The notes: generated from the sequence alone by a model not told the origin. A stretch of DNA of 43,596 nucleotides from Alphaproteobacteria bacterium (GCA_018820665.1 JAHJNW010000030.1:1-43596); one strand, 5' to 3'. Positions 8,110 to 16,182 are shown, counted from the first letter of the stretch. Numbers and translations: made by a program.

Positions 8110-8340
8110 TCAGCTGGCGGCGTCTTCCGTCGGCTGGTCAGCGACCGGCTCGTCAGGGGCGATGTAGTTTTCCTGGCAGAGCTTGCGCAGGGCGGCGCTC
8201 AGGGTCGGGCCGTACAGGGAGTCCTGGACGCGTTCGAACCCTTCGGACGAAAGGGCCTGTTTGATGTCGCTGACGGTGCGGCAACGGCCTTCGCGGGCGA
8301 GTTCGTAGGCGCGTTCGAGGGTGGTGGGTCTGTGAGTCAT
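8110..8340 (-). CDS. Small hypothetical protein, helical
   Basis: 76 residues, MTHRPTTLERAYELAREG onward. The pattern is of helix-turn-helix-like alternation (SDIKQALSSEGFERVQDSL, then LSAALRKLCQENY) with an acidic C-terminal tail (PDEPVADQPTEDAAS). No catalytic motif is seen. Similar short proteins starting with a TLERAYELAR-like segment are common in alphaproteobacterial genomes, but I cannot name a function. It is an independent gene between csp copy 2 and the porin gene, all on the minus strand. Confidence 0.75.
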   Translation of the reverse strand: MTHRPTTLERAYELAREGRCRTVSDIKQALSSEGFERVQDSLYGPTLSAALRKLCQENYIAPDEPVADQPTEDAAS

Positions 8341-8378
8341 ACAGTGAAGATAGGCACGATGGGGCCGGATTGCGAGCC

Positions 8379-9077
8379 TCAGAAGGCGAGACTGAGGCCG
8401 GCGACCAGCGTATCCTCATATTGTTCGCCCGGAACGTCGGCATCCGTGCCGTGCCAGCGCAGGTCGGCCTCGAGATTGCGGGTCAGGGCGTAGGCGAGGC
8501 CGAGGTTGTAGCCGGTGTAGTCGACGCTGTTGTCCTGCTCGCGGCGGCCGATGGCGGCCGAGGCGTAGAGCTTGTCGGTGAAGTCCCAGCCGACCAGGGC
8601 CTCGACCCAGGTCCAGGCCCTGGTCACGCCGGTGCTGTCGGGCGAGTGCTGCAGGCGCAGGCGGCCGCTGGCCGGGCCGATCGAGCGCATCATGTCGGCG
8701 GTGAATTCCCAGGCGTCGTCGTCCGTACCGGGACCGGCGTCGATCTGCCACTTGTGCTTGACGTTCAGGTCGAAGTCGAAGCCGGCGAAATACGGGCGGA
8801 CACCGGCGGCGAGCGCGACCTCGAGCTCCGACCCGGACGCCTTGATCGTCTCGAAGGACGGCCCGGCATAGACCATCCCCGACGCGCTCTCCCATTCGGC
8901 CGCGCCCCAGACGAAGGGGTCGCCGTCCGATTTCGAGGCGCCCTTGGAGCGGTTGTCGGTCGCGGCGCCGACGACGAAGGACCAGGAGCCGGCCGGCGGC
9001 GCGGGGTCCTGGGCGGCGGCGGTCGTGGCGAGGGCCAGCAGGGCGGTCGCGGCGGCGGTCGTCAGGGTGCGGATCAT
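8379..9077 (-). CDS. TorF-family putative outer-membrane porin
   Basis: 232 residues from ATG 9077; a TTG one codon upstream is the only alternative nearby. The signal peptide is MIRTLTTAAATALLALATTAAAQ. The first strand after cleavage (SWSFVVGAATDNRSKGASKSDGDPF) matches the start of the TorF/Gcw_chp family. Alternating beta-strand sequence follows, and the chain ends in a C-terminal Phe (LVAGLSLAF), the usual outer-membrane barrel signature. Family members are small beta-barrels of unproven substrate. It follows the nitronate monooxygenase gene on the same strand, with a GC hairpin between them. Confidence 0.8.
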   Translation of the reverse strand: MIRTLTTAAATALLALATTAAAQDPAPPAGSWSFVVGAATDNRSKGASKSDGDPFVWGAAEWESASGMVYAGPSFETIKASGSELEVALAAGVRPYFAGFDFDLNVKHKWQIDAGPGTDDDAWEFTADMMRSIGPASGRLRLQHSPDSTGVTRAWTWVEALVGWDFTDKLYASAAIGRREQDNSVDYTGYNLGLAYALTRNLEADLRWHGTDADVPGEQYEDTLVAGLSLAF

Positions 9078-9124
9078 CAAGGGTCGCTTCGTGTCAGGCC
9101 CGAAGGGCCCGGAAGCGGGCCGCT

Positions 9125-10051
9125 CTAGTACCGGTTTTTGTCAAAAACGGCGCAGGCCTGTGCATATTCGTCGCGGAGCCGGCCGACAAGTTGCTCCGTG
9201 GGCAGAATATCATGCACACCGCCCGCGCCTTGGCCGGCGGACCAGACCGTCTTCCACGCCCGGGCCTCCTCGCCCATGTCGAGCTTGTGCTCGGGCAGGC
9301 TCTTGGGATCGATGCCGTTGGCGACCAGCGAGGGCGTCAGGAAATTGGCCGGGATGCCCGAGACGGCGGGAGTGTAGGTGATGTCGGTGGCGCCGGCGTC
9401 GACGATCATCTGCTTGTATTCGCCCTGGGCCATCGACTCCGTCGTCGAGATGAAGCGGGTGCCCATATAGGCGAAGTCGGCGCCCAGCATGGTGGCGGCG
9501 GCGACGTCGCGGCCGGTCGACAGGCAGCCGGACAGGATGATGGTCCCGTCGAAGAAGGCGCGCACCTCCTCGACCAGGGCGAAGGGATTGACCACCCCGG
9601 CGTGGCCGCCGGCGCCATTGGCGACGAGGATCAGGCCGTCGACCCCGGCCTCGGCCGCCTTGCGGGCGTGGCGGACATTGGCGATGTCGTGGAAGACCAC
9701 GCCGCCATAGCCGTGCACCGCCTCGACCACGTCGCGCACCGCGCCGAGCGAGGTGATGATCAGCGGCACCTTCTCCTCGACCGAGACCATCATGTCGGCC
9801 ATCAGCCGCGGATTGGTCGGGTGGACGATGTGGTTGACGCCGAAGGCGGCGGCGTCGGGTTTCAGCCGCGACTTGATCTCCTGCAGCCACTCCCGATAGC
9901 CCTCGGTGGTGCGCTGGTTCAGCGACGGGAAGGTGCCGATGACGCCGGCGTTGCAGCATTCGGCCACCAGGTCGGGGCCGGAGACGAGGAACATCGGCGC
10001 GGCGATGACCGGCAGCGTGAGTCCGTTTTGCAGCGAAGCCGGAATGGCCAT
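9125..10051 (-). CDS. Nitronate monooxygenase (NAD(P)H-dependent flavin oxidoreductase)
   Basis: 308 residues, a TIM-barrel FMN enzyme of the 2-nitropropane dioxygenase family. Motifs are PVIAAPMFLVSGPDLVAE at the N-terminus, VFHDIANVRHARKAAEAGVD, LILVANGAGGHAG (FMN phosphate region), and ADFAYMGTRFISTTES. The class oxidises alkyl nitronates such as propionate 3-nitronate to aldehydes. Many members remain annotated only as flavin oxidoreductases, so the exact substrate is uncertain. GGGGAAACATC upstream of the ATG serves as the ribosome binding site. It is divergent from queF across a region with repeated GGGACA sites. Confidence 0.88.
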   Translation of the reverse strand: MAIPASLQNGLTLPVIAAPMFLVSGPDLVAECCNAGVIGTFPSLNQRTTEGYREWLQEIKSRLKPDAAAFGVNHIVHPTNPRLMADMMVSVEEKVPLIITSLGAVRDVVEAVHGYGGVVFHDIANVRHARKAAEAGVDGLILVANGAGGHAGVVNPFALVEEVRAFFDGTIILSGCLSTGRDVAAATMLGADFAYMGTRFISTTESMAQGEYKQMIVDAGATDITYTPAVSGIPANFLTPSLVANGIDPKSLPEHKLDMGEEARAWKTVWSAGQGAGGVHDILPTEQLVGRLRDEYAQACAVFDKNRY

Positions 10052-10130
10052 GATGTTTCCCCGGGTTGTCTTTCGCTACGGATAGCGGGCTGACGACGGG
10101 GAAGGCAAATGGCGCGATGCCGGAGGGTCG

Positions 10131-10191
10131 TTTTGTCCCCGCCCGTTTTGTCCCCGTCGCGGGGACAGATGAGGGACAATCCGGGACAAAA
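10131..10191. promoter_or_regulatory. Cluster of five GGGACA/TGTCCC sites between nitronate monooxygenase and queF
   Basis: TTTTGTCCCC occurs twice (10131-10140 and 10146-10155). GGGACA occurs three times in the opposite sense (10162-10167, 10173-10178, 10183-10188), the last as GGGACAAAA, which mirrors TTTTGTCCC. The three GGGACA copies are 10-11 bp apart, about one helical turn. The position in a divergent intergenic region suggests a cooperative operator. Confidence 0.5.
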
Positions 10192-10267
10192 GCGGCCCAG
10201 GAGTCGAACATGAACGTGCGCATATCGGCGGATGACGCTGCCGCCGTGAACGGCTAAATCCCCCTCC

Positions 10268-10729
10268 ATGACCACCGACACCTCAGGCCTGCACCAACTC
10301 GGCCAGCACACCGCCCAACCGACAAGCCCGGAAACCGCCGAGCTGGAGCGGGTGCCCAATCCGCATGCGGATACGCTGTATCTGACGCGCTTCACGGCGC
10401 CGGAATTCACCAGCCTGTGCCCGGTGACGGGCCAGCCGGACTTCGCCCACATCGTCATCGACTATGCGCCGGGCGACTGGCTGGTCGAGAGCAAGTCGTT
10501 GAAGCTGTACCTGACCAGCTTCCGCAACCACGGCGCCTTCCACGAGGACTGCACCGTGGCCATCGGCAAGAAGATCGCCGGGCTGCTGCAGCCGAAATGG
10601 CTGCGGATCGGCGGCTACTGGTATCCGCGCGGCGGCATTCCGATCGACGTCTTCTGGCAGACCGGGGCGCCGCCCGAGGGGCTGTGGCTGCCCGACCAGG
10701 GCGTGCCGACCTATCGCGGACGGGGATAG
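10268..10729 (+). CDS. queF: NADPH-dependent 7-cyano-7-deazaguanine reductase (preQ0 reductase)
   Basis: 153 residues, the short type-I form of QueF in the tunnelling-fold superfamily. It reduces preQ0 to preQ1 in queuosine synthesis. The catalytic Cys lies in [13 protein letters not shown] (Cys51), the QueF signature [15 protein letters not shown] is at 74-88, and the active-site acid is in FHED (Asp94). No strong Shine-Dalgarno is seen before ATG 10268. I looked for a preQ1 riboswitch upstream and did not find one. Confidence 0.95.
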   Translation: MTTDTSGLHQLGQHTAQPTSPETAELERVPNPHADTLYLTRFTAPEFTSLCPVTGQPDFAHIVIDYAPGDWLVESKSLKLYLTSFRNHGAFHEDCTVAIGKKIAGLLQPKWLRIGGYWYPRGGIPIDVFWQTGAPPEGLWLPDQGVPTYRGRG

Positions 10730-10738
10730 GGCAGGACC

Positions 10739-11350
10739 CTAGCCGCCGTAGCCGCGGCCGCCGCCGCCGAAGCCGCCGCGCGAGACCACGGCCGTGCGGC
10801 TCTGGGCCCGGACCGGGGCCTTGCGCGCGACATCGACGTCATTGCGGTTGGCGACGGTGCGGCCCGTCCGGTAGTCGCGCGACAGATAGCCGCCGCCGTA
10901 GCCGTTGGAATACTGGCCCTCCCGGTCGCGGTACAGGGCGCCGCCGCCGCGATAGCCGCCGTTCATCATCTGGCCAATGATGAAGCCGGTCGCCAGCGGG
11001 CCGAAGAAGGACCCGCCGCCGCTGTTGTTCAGCGGCCGGCACTGATCGGGGCCCCACTGGCCTTCGCATTCCTGCTGCGTCGCATAGCGCGGCGCGCTTT
11101 CGGCGGCCTGGCGCTGGGCCTCGGCGTGGGCGGTGTCGCATTCGGCGTCGGAGACGTCGTTGGCCGCCTTGCATTCGACCAGCGAGGTATAGGCCAGGGC
11201 CGGATCGGGCTCCGGCGCGGCGACGCGTTGCGGCGAGCCGCAGGCGGCCATGGAGAAGCTGACGGTGGCCATCAGGCTGGTGACCTGAAGCGTCCGCGAC
11301 CGCTTCAGCCGGCGCATGGTGGTGGTTTCGGGGAGGGTGGGTTCGCTCAT
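10739..11350 (-). CDS. DUF1190 family lipoprotein (YgiB/YjfM-like)
   Basis: 203 residues. A charged N-region is followed by a hydrophobic stretch and lipobox (SFSMAACGS), giving a lipidated Cys at about residue 37. The family core has VECKAANDVSDAECDTAHAEA and APRYATQQECEGQWG with conserved cysteines. The tail is Gly/Tyr/Arg-rich and ends in VVSRGGFGGGGRGYGG, matching the C-terminal pattern of E. coli YgiB/YjfM. It is the last gene of the minus-strand arm of the Yjf island, 4 nt after the DUF350 gene. Role unknown; envelope location inferred. ATG 11317 is an alternative start. Confidence 0.88.
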   Translation of the reverse strand: MSEPTLPETTTMRRLKRSRTLQVTSLMATVSFSMAACGSPQRVAAPEPDPALAYTSLVECKAANDVSDAECDTAHAEAQRQAAESAPRYATQQECEGQWGPDQCRPLNNSGGGSFFGPLATGFIIGQMMNGGYRGGGALYRDREGQYSNGYGGGYLSRDYRTGRTVANRNDVDVARKAPVRAQSRTAVVSRGGFGGGGRGYGG

Positions 11351-11354
11351 CGGA

Positions 11355-11768
11355 TCAGGCCGTCATGCAGGCGGCGTTGAGCAGGCCAACGCCGATGGAG
11401 ATGGAGGCCAGATACACACCCGCGGCCAGCTCGCCGGCCTCGATGCGCGCGGCCAGCGCCTTGTACAGCACCCGGCTGACGACGATGAAGGCGAGGATCT
11501 GGATGACGCCCGCGAGCAGGGCCCAGGCCGCGAACTCGGCCAGGCTGACGGTCTGCGACAGGGCCGAGGCGAGCGGCAGGACATAGCCGATCAGGGCCCC
11601 GCCGAGGGCGACGGCGGCGGCGGTGTTGCCCTGCCGGATCAGCTCACGCTCGCTGTAGGGCGTGATCTGCTGGTAGATGAATTTGAACGCCGAGAAGAAG
11701 ACGATCGCCGCCGCGAAAGCGATGAGGAAGGCCGTCGCCCCCGTCTGAAATGCGAACCAGTCGAGCAT
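11355..11768 (-). CDS. DUF350 family membrane protein (YjfL-like)
   Basis: 137 residues with about four transmembrane segments (TAFLIAFAAAIVFFSAFKFIY; TAAAVALGGALIGYVLPLAS; FAAWALLAGVIQILAFIVV; AGVYLASISIGVGLLNAACM). The internal repeat of two helical pairs and the motif GNTAAAVALGGALIGY fit DUF350. E. coli YjfL is of similar length. It sits between the DUF2491 and DUF1190 genes, in the same order as yjfK-yjfL-yjfM. The protein is an inner-membrane component of unknown activity. Confidence 0.88.
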   Translation of the reverse strand: MLDWFAFQTGATAFLIAFAAAIVFFSAFKFIYQQITPYSERELIRQGNTAAAVALGGALIGYVLPLASALSQTVSLAEFAAWALLAGVIQILAFIVVSRVLYKALAARIEAGELAAGVYLASISIGVGLLNAACMTA

Positions 11769-11790
11769 CGTTCTGTCCCCTCAGGCGCCG

Positions 11791-12438
11791 TCAGGCGCGA
11801 AATTCAGCCATGTCCAGCGGGATGCCGATCATGATCTCATGTGTCGCCTCGCCTCCCTCGGGCTCCTGCTCGAGGGCGATCATCAGTTCGCGGCCGCCGG
11901 CCAGTTCCCGCGCGTACAGCATGCAGGTCTGGTAGATTTTGGCATAGGGCTCGGTCGCGGCGCGGTCGTCATAGATGGTCTCCCACAGCTTGACCGGCGG
12001 CTGGCGCGCGTCGGTCTCGGAGAACCAGAAGCGGGGATATTCCGGCAGGCCCTCGGGCGCGCCCTTGAACACCGGTTCTGACAGCCGGTCCGCCCACGCC
12101 CGGCGCGCGCCGTCGTTCGGCGGGTAGGCGGACGACCAGGGCGTGAACAGGGTGAAGTCATAGGCCGCCGCGCCCTCGGCGTCGTCGCTCATGGCCTGCA
12201 GCATGACGTGGTCGTCGGTGTAGAAGCGATGCACGAACGGGCCGTCGTCCAGCTGGACCACGCCCTGGGCGGTGATCTCCAGCGCGTCGCGGTCGAGGCT
12301 GAAATGGGTCTCGTCGCCCAGCCGGCGCCAGGCCAGCGGATCGAGCGCCACTGTCCGGCCGACGGTGATGTTGCGCACCACGGCCAGTCCCGGCGCGGGC
12401 GCTTCCTTGTTCGACGATCCGAAGAGCTTCTTGAACAT
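11791..12438 (-). CDS. DUF2491 family protein (YjfK-like)
   Basis: 215 residues from ATG 12438. That start overlaps the stop of the upstream channel gene by one base (TGATG) and begins MFKKLFGSSNKEAP, a typical N-terminus for the family. Upstream open frame belongs to the channel. No signal peptide or membrane segment is seen, so it is cytoplasmic. Core sequences are VALDPLAWRRLGD, DDGPFVHRFYTDDHVMLQAM and KLWETIYDD. Length matches E. coli YjfK (about 219). Function is unknown; translational coupling to the K+ channel suggests a shared role. Confidence 0.85.
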   Translation of the reverse strand: MFKKLFGSSNKEAPAPGLAVVRNITVGRTVALDPLAWRRLGDETHFSLDRDALEITAQGVVQLDDGPFVHRFYTDDHVMLQAMSDDAEGAAAYDFTLFTPWSSAYPPNDGARRAWADRLSEPVFKGAPEGLPEYPRFWFSETDARQPPVKLWETIYDDRAATEPYAKIYQTCMLYARELAGGRELMIALEQEPEGGEATHEIMIGIPLDMAEFRA

Positions 12439-13487
12439 CAGGCCTGGAGTCCGGCCAGACCGGGCAGGTCGAGGCGCGTGGCCGATACATAGAACAGGCG
12501 GTCGCCGGCTTCCACGGTCGTTTCGAGCGGAGGATTGAAGCGCGGCGATTTCACGCTCTGTGGCTGGTGGGCCAGCAGGGTGGCGCGCTGATCCAGCAGC
12601 CGCTTGGCCAGGGCGCCGAACGGCTGTCCGGCGCCCTGCCACGTCAGGCTGAACAGGGTGGCGGCGTCGTCCAGATGACTGGTCAGGGCGCTGATCACAT
12701 GGCTGGCGCCGGGGTCGCGCGCCGCCCGGGCCAGCATCTCGGGGCCCGAGGACAGGACGATCTCGACGCGGGGGCAGTGCTGGGCCAGCAGGCGGGCGCT
12801 GTCGGCGTCGTCGAGGAAGCAGACGATATGGGCGGAGTCCGGTGTCGCGGCGGAGGCGGCGAGGGTCGCGGTCAGGGTGTCGGCGTCGGTGCTGGCGTAG
12901 ACCAGAACCCGGCTGGCGCTGGCCGCGCCGGCGCGGGCGAGGGCGTCCATCGAGGTCAGGCTGTCACCCTGGACATACCGAATGCGCGGATCGAGGTCGG
13001 CCACAGCCTGCCGCGTCAGCAGGACCAGCGTCTGGTCGGCGTTCAGTTCGGCGCCCAGCTCGTTGATCATCTTGGGCGTGCGCGTCGGGTGATAGCCGAT
13101 CAGCAGGATCGTGTCGGTCATCCTCGAATAATCCCCCTTGCCGGATCGTCTGACCCGCCAGATTTCGCCGATGGCCGCGAGAATCTTGGCCACGATGGTG
13201 GTGAAGGCGGCGATCGCGCCCGGAAAGATCCAGATGGCGGTGACGAGCCGCCCGGCGACGCCTTGCGGCGACAGGTCGCCGTAGCCGACGGTGTAGGCGG
13301 TTGTCGCATACCAGTAGAAGAATGTCGTCGGCGCGTGCAGTTCGGCCTCGCCGGCCATGGCCAGCAACAGCCAGGACGACAGGGCGTGGAAGACAATCAG
13401 GCCGCCCAGCATCCGCCACTGCATATCGGCCATGGCGTGGAACGCCCGGTCGAAGATCACGGCCAGTTTCATTCGCGGCAGCAGCAT
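12438..13487 (-). CDS. Two-TM potassium channel with C-terminal RCK/TrkA-N-like domain
   Basis: 349 residues from ATG 13487, chosen because AAGGGGA lies upstream; the frame extends 17 codons further without support. TM1 is about residues 26-45, then a pore helix and the K+ selectivity filter TVGYGD (66-71), then TM2 (about 80-105). A Rossmann-like RCK domain follows (TILLIGYHPTRTPKMINELG; RYVQGDSLTSMDALARAGA). The glycine-rich first loop is degenerate (GYHPTR rather than GxGxxG), so nucleotide binding may be altered. It is the first gene of the minus-strand arm of the Yjf island. Confidence 0.9.
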   Translation of the reverse strand: MLLPRMKLAVIFDRAFHAMADMQWRMLGGLIVFHALSSWLLLAMAGEAELHAPTTFFYWYATTAYTVGYGDLSPQGVAGRLVTAIWIFPGAIAAFTTIVAKILAAIGEIWRVRRSGKGDYSRMTDTILLIGYHPTRTPKMINELGAELNADQTLVLLTRQAVADLDPRIRYVQGDSLTSMDALARAGAASASRVLVYASTDADTLTATLAASAATPDSAHIVCFLDDADSARLLAQHCPRVEIVLSSGPEMLARAARDPGASHVISALTSHLDDAATLFSLTWQGAGQPFGALAKRLLDQRATLLAHQPQSVKSPRFNPPLETTVEAGDRLFYVSATRLDLPGLAGLQA

Positions 13488-13546
13488 GCCATCCCCTTGG
13501 CTGGACGCCAGACATCGCAGACGGCTAGGCAAAGTCAAGCGTACCT

Positions 13547-13567
13547 GTTACGCGTTACATGAAACAT
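13547..13567. promoter_or_regulatory. Three 7-bp direct repeats in the divergent promoter of the Yjf island
   Basis: GTTACGC (13547-13553), GTTACAT (13554-13560) and GAAACAT (13561-13567) follow one another at exactly 7-bp spacing. They lie in the 78-bp gap between the channel gene and the longest DUF2170 frame. Heptad repeats of this kind are used by some ribbon-helix-helix repressors. A minus-strand TTGACT (13533-13538) nearby could be a -35 for the channel operon. Confidence 0.45.
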
Positions 13568-14246
13568 GCGTAATCCGACATCGCCCTCCTTGTCGCCGGC
13601 CAATGAGCGCATACGTGCGTGGCGCAAGGCCCGTCGCGAGGCGGGCATGGTCAAGCTGGAGTTCTGGGTTCCGAACGCCGCCCGTGACGACGTGAGGGCG
13701 GCGGTCCACGCCATCGTAACCGAGTCCACGCGCGGCCCTGATATCGTCCGGCGCCCGCGTCGAAGCCTTTCAACCGATCCTTCTGGAGCAAGCCCCCCTA
13801 TGGACGCCGTGATCGAAACCGCCTGGACCGTCCCGTCCATCAAGGCCGCGCTGGACGCGTCCGAACTGGTCCGCGAGGGCGAGCTGACCACCCGGGTGCT
13901 GGAAGGCGCCGAACCGGTGCTGCTGGCGACCATGCACGAATATGGCGACCTGCCGATCTATCTCAGCGTCGGCGGGGCGCAGATCGTCTGTTCGGTGCTG
14001 CTGTGGCCGGTGGCCGAACAGGCCGACCGTCACGCCTTCAACGAATTCCTGCTCAAAGCCCAGCGCATCGTGCCGCTGTCGAATTTCGCCATCACCTCGG
14101 TGAACGACGAGGACGTTTATGAGCTGATGGGTGAACTGTCGTGCAAGACGACGCTTCAGACCATATTGATCGAACTGCGCACCCTCGCCGAGAACGCCAT
14201 CGACGCGACCGACCTGCGCGAAACCTTCGGCGCCGACGCCGCCTGA
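13566..14246 (+). CDS. DUF2170 family protein (YjfI-like) with putative RHH-like N-terminal extension
   Basis: Two starts are possible. ATG 13566 gives 226 residues; ATG 13800, preceded at some distance by GGAG, gives 148, near the usual DUF2170 length. The C-terminal part (about 79-226) is the family domain (VLLATMHEYGDLPIYLSVGG; LLWPVAEQADRHAFNEFLL; LSNFAITSVNDEDVYELMGEL; IELRTLAENAIDATD). The N-terminal extension contains RIRAWRKARREAGMVKLEFW followed by a VPNAARDDVRAAVHAIV helix. This beta-strand/helix pattern resembles ribbon-helix-helix antitoxin-like domains. No Shine-Dalgarno precedes 13566, so a leaderless start is possible. First gene of the plus-strand arm. Confidence 0.8.
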   Translation: MRNPTSPSLSPANERIRAWRKARREAGMVKLEFWVPNAARDDVRAAVHAIVTESTRGPDIVRRPRRSLSTDPSGASPPMDAVIETAWTVPSIKAALDASELVREGELTTRVLEGAEPVLLATMHEYGDLPIYLSVGGAQIVCSVLLWPVAEQADRHAFNEFLLKAQRIVPLSNFAITSVNDEDVYELMGELSCKTTLQTILIELRTLAENAIDATDLRETFGADAA

Positions 14247-14262
14247 TCCGGGAGAGAAACTC

Positions 14263-15006
14263 ATGTCCATGCTCGCCAAACTCTCCGCCCTGTTCCGCGG
14301 CACCGCCCGCGAGGCCGGCCAGTCCGTCGTCGACGCCAATGCGCTGAAGATCCTCGATCAGGAAATCCGCGACGCCGACACCGCCCAGGGCAAGGCCCGA
14401 GACGACCTCGCCGGCCTGGTGGCGCGCCGCCGGATGGCCGAGAACGAACTGAAGAGCTTCGGCGACCAGATCGCCAAATACGAAAGCTCGGTCCGCGCCG
14501 CCCTGTCGCAGGGCAAGGAAGACCTTGCCCGCGAGGTCGCCGGCCGGATCGCCGAGCTGGAGACCGAGATCGGCACCCGCGGTCCGATGATCGAGGGCAT
14601 GAAGGAGGCGGAGGCCCGCCTGCGCACCGCCATCTCGACCACCGACCAGAAGATCGAGACGCTGCGGCGCGAGATCGACATCGTGAAGGTCAATGACTCG
14701 GTGCAGAAGGCCCAGACCTCGGTCGCCCTGCAGTCGCAGGGGGCGCATTCGCGCATCGGCTCGGCCGCCGACAGCCTGCAGCGCATCAAGCAGCGTCAGG
14801 CTGTGCAAGAGGAACGTCTGCGCGTCGGTCAGGAGCTGGAAGACAAGCGCACCGGCGCCGACCTCGACGCCAAGCTGCGCGACGCCGGCATCCTGCCCGG
14901 CCATGCGTCGGCCGACGACGTCCTGGCCCGGCTGACGGCGCAGGAGATCAAGGTGGTGACGCCGCAGATCGGATCGTCGGTTCCCGCCTCCAAAGACCCG
15001 GCCTGA
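14263..15006 (+). CDS. PspA/IM30 family protein (YjfJ-like)
   Basis: 247 residues with GGGAGAG before ATG 14263. The N-terminus MSMLAKLSALFRGTAREAGQ is a short amphipathic helix, as in PspA. A long coiled coil follows (about 28-190; DADTAQGKARDDLAGLVARR; KIETLRREIDIVKVNDSVQK). This is the ESCRT-III-like fold that coats and repairs membranes. The last 50 residues (DAGILPGHASADDVLARL) form a separate small tail typical of the YjfJ branch rather than classical PspA. It is co-transcribed with the DUF2170 and ATP-grasp genes; the gaps are 16 and 6 nt. Confidence 0.92.
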   Translation: MSMLAKLSALFRGTAREAGQSVVDANALKILDQEIRDADTAQGKARDDLAGLVARRRMAENELKSFGDQIAKYESSVRAALSQGKEDLAREVAGRIAELETEIGTRGPMIEGMKEAEARLRTAISTTDQKIETLRREIDIVKVNDSVQKAQTSVALQSQGAHSRIGSAADSLQRIKQRQAVQEERLRVGQELEDKRTGADLDAKLRDAGILPGHASADDVLARLTAQEIKVVTPQIGSSVPASKDPA

Positions 15007-15012
15007 GTCCGG

Positions 15013-16176
15013 ATGGAACGGCTGTCGCTGGTTCCGCGGCCCGACTGGCAGGCGCGGGCCGAAGCCGTCGGCTTCACCTGGCACCATGATTCCGGCGAAC
15101 GGTACTGGGACGAGAGCGCCGCCTACGCCCTGTCCCTGACCGAGGTCGAGGACGGGCTGGAGGCGCCGACGGCCGAACTGCATCAGATGTGCCTCGATCT
15201 GGTCGACGAGGCGTCGGGGTCGGAGCGGCTGATGACGTTGCTAGAAATCCCCGAGGCGTCGCGCGACTATGTCGCCGACAGCTGGAAGCGGGGCGAGCCG
15301 TCGCTGTATGGCCGGTTCGACTTCGCCTACGACGGGACGGGGCCGGCCAAGCTGTATGAGTACAACGCCGACACCCCGACCAGCGTGTTCGAGACGGCGG
15401 TGTTCCAGTGGCTGTGGCTGGAGGACGGCATCGCCAGCGGCGTGCTGCCGCCCGACGCCGACCAGTTCAACAGCCTGTATGAAAAGCTGATCGACCGGTT
15501 TCGGGCGATCTTCCCGGAAGGCGGCTTCGTGCATTTCTCGTCGGACCCCGGGTTCGTCGAGGACCGCCAGACGGTGCGCTTCCTCGAGGATCTGGCGCGG
15601 CAGGCCGGGCTGGACCCCAAATTCGTGGCGATCGACCAGATTGGCCTGAATGCCGACGGCCGGTTCGTGGACGACGAGAACTGGCTGATCGGGGCGATGT
15701 TCAAACTGTATCCGTGGGAACAGATGCTGCGCGACGACTACGCCGAGCCGCTGCCGAAGGCCGAGGTGACGGTGCTTGAGCCGGCGTGGAAGGCCCTGCT
15801 GTCGAACAAGGGGCTGCTGCCGCTGCTCTGGGAACGGCATCAGGGGCACCCGAACCTGCTGGCGTCCTTCTTCGAGAGCGATCCGGCGCATGCCAGCCTC
15901 GGCGACGCCTATGTGCGCAAGCCGCTGTTCTCGCGCGAGGGGGCCAATATCTCGATCGTCGAGGGCGCGGCGCGCGAAGAGGGGCTGGACGCCGGCTATG
16001 GCGAGGGTTCGCACATCCGTCAGGCCCTGCACGCCCCGCCGCTGTTCGATGGCCAGCATGTCATCGTCGGTTCGTGGCTGGTCGGCGACGAGCCGGCCGG
16101 GATCGCCCTGCGCGAGGACCCCGGCCGCATCACCCGCAACACCTCGCGTTTCGTGCCGCACTTCATCCGGGACTGA
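15013..16176 (+). CDS. Glutathionylspermidine synthase-like ATP-grasp ligase (YjfC/YgiC)
   Basis: 387 residues, the same length as E. coli YgiC/YjfC. The ATP-grasp domain of the glutathionylspermidine synthase family shows AKLYEYNADTPTS, RFLEDLARQAG, the substrate/ATP region LEPAWKALLSNKGLLPLLWE, and KPLFSREGANI (nucleotide-binding Lys and strand). YgiC-type proteins lack the amidase domain of E. coli Gsp. They are expected to form a peptide-like bond on an unknown acceptor, possibly with a polyamine or amino acid. It is the last gene of the plus-strand arm, 6 nt after pspA. Confidence 0.9.
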   Translation: MERLSLVPRPDWQARAEAVGFTWHHDSGERYWDESAAYALSLTEVEDGLEAPTAELHQMCLDLVDEASGSERLMTLLEIPEASRDYVADSWKRGEPSLYGRFDFAYDGTGPAKLYEYNADTPTSVFETAVFQWLWLEDGIASGVLPPDADQFNSLYEKLIDRFRAIFPEGGFVHFSSDPGFVEDRQTVRFLEDLARQAGLDPKFVAIDQIGLNADGRFVDDENWLIGAMFKLYPWEQMLRDDYAEPLPKAEVTVLEPAWKALLSNKGLLPLLWERHQGHPNLLASFFESDPAHASLGDAYVRKPLFSREGANISIVEGAAREEGLDAGYGEGSHIRQALHAPPLFDGQHVIVGSWLVGDEPAGIALREDPGRITRNTSRFVPHFIRD

Positions 16177-16182
16177 CGACCG

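Noticed and set aside
10066-10257. 63-codon plus-strand frame upstream of queF
   Set aside because: Its peptide merely translates the GGGACA repeat cluster, and it has no ribosome binding site.
10200-10267. preQ1 riboswitch upstream of queF
   Set aside because: The short leader lacks the preQ1-I loop and A-rich tail; no aptamer pattern was found.
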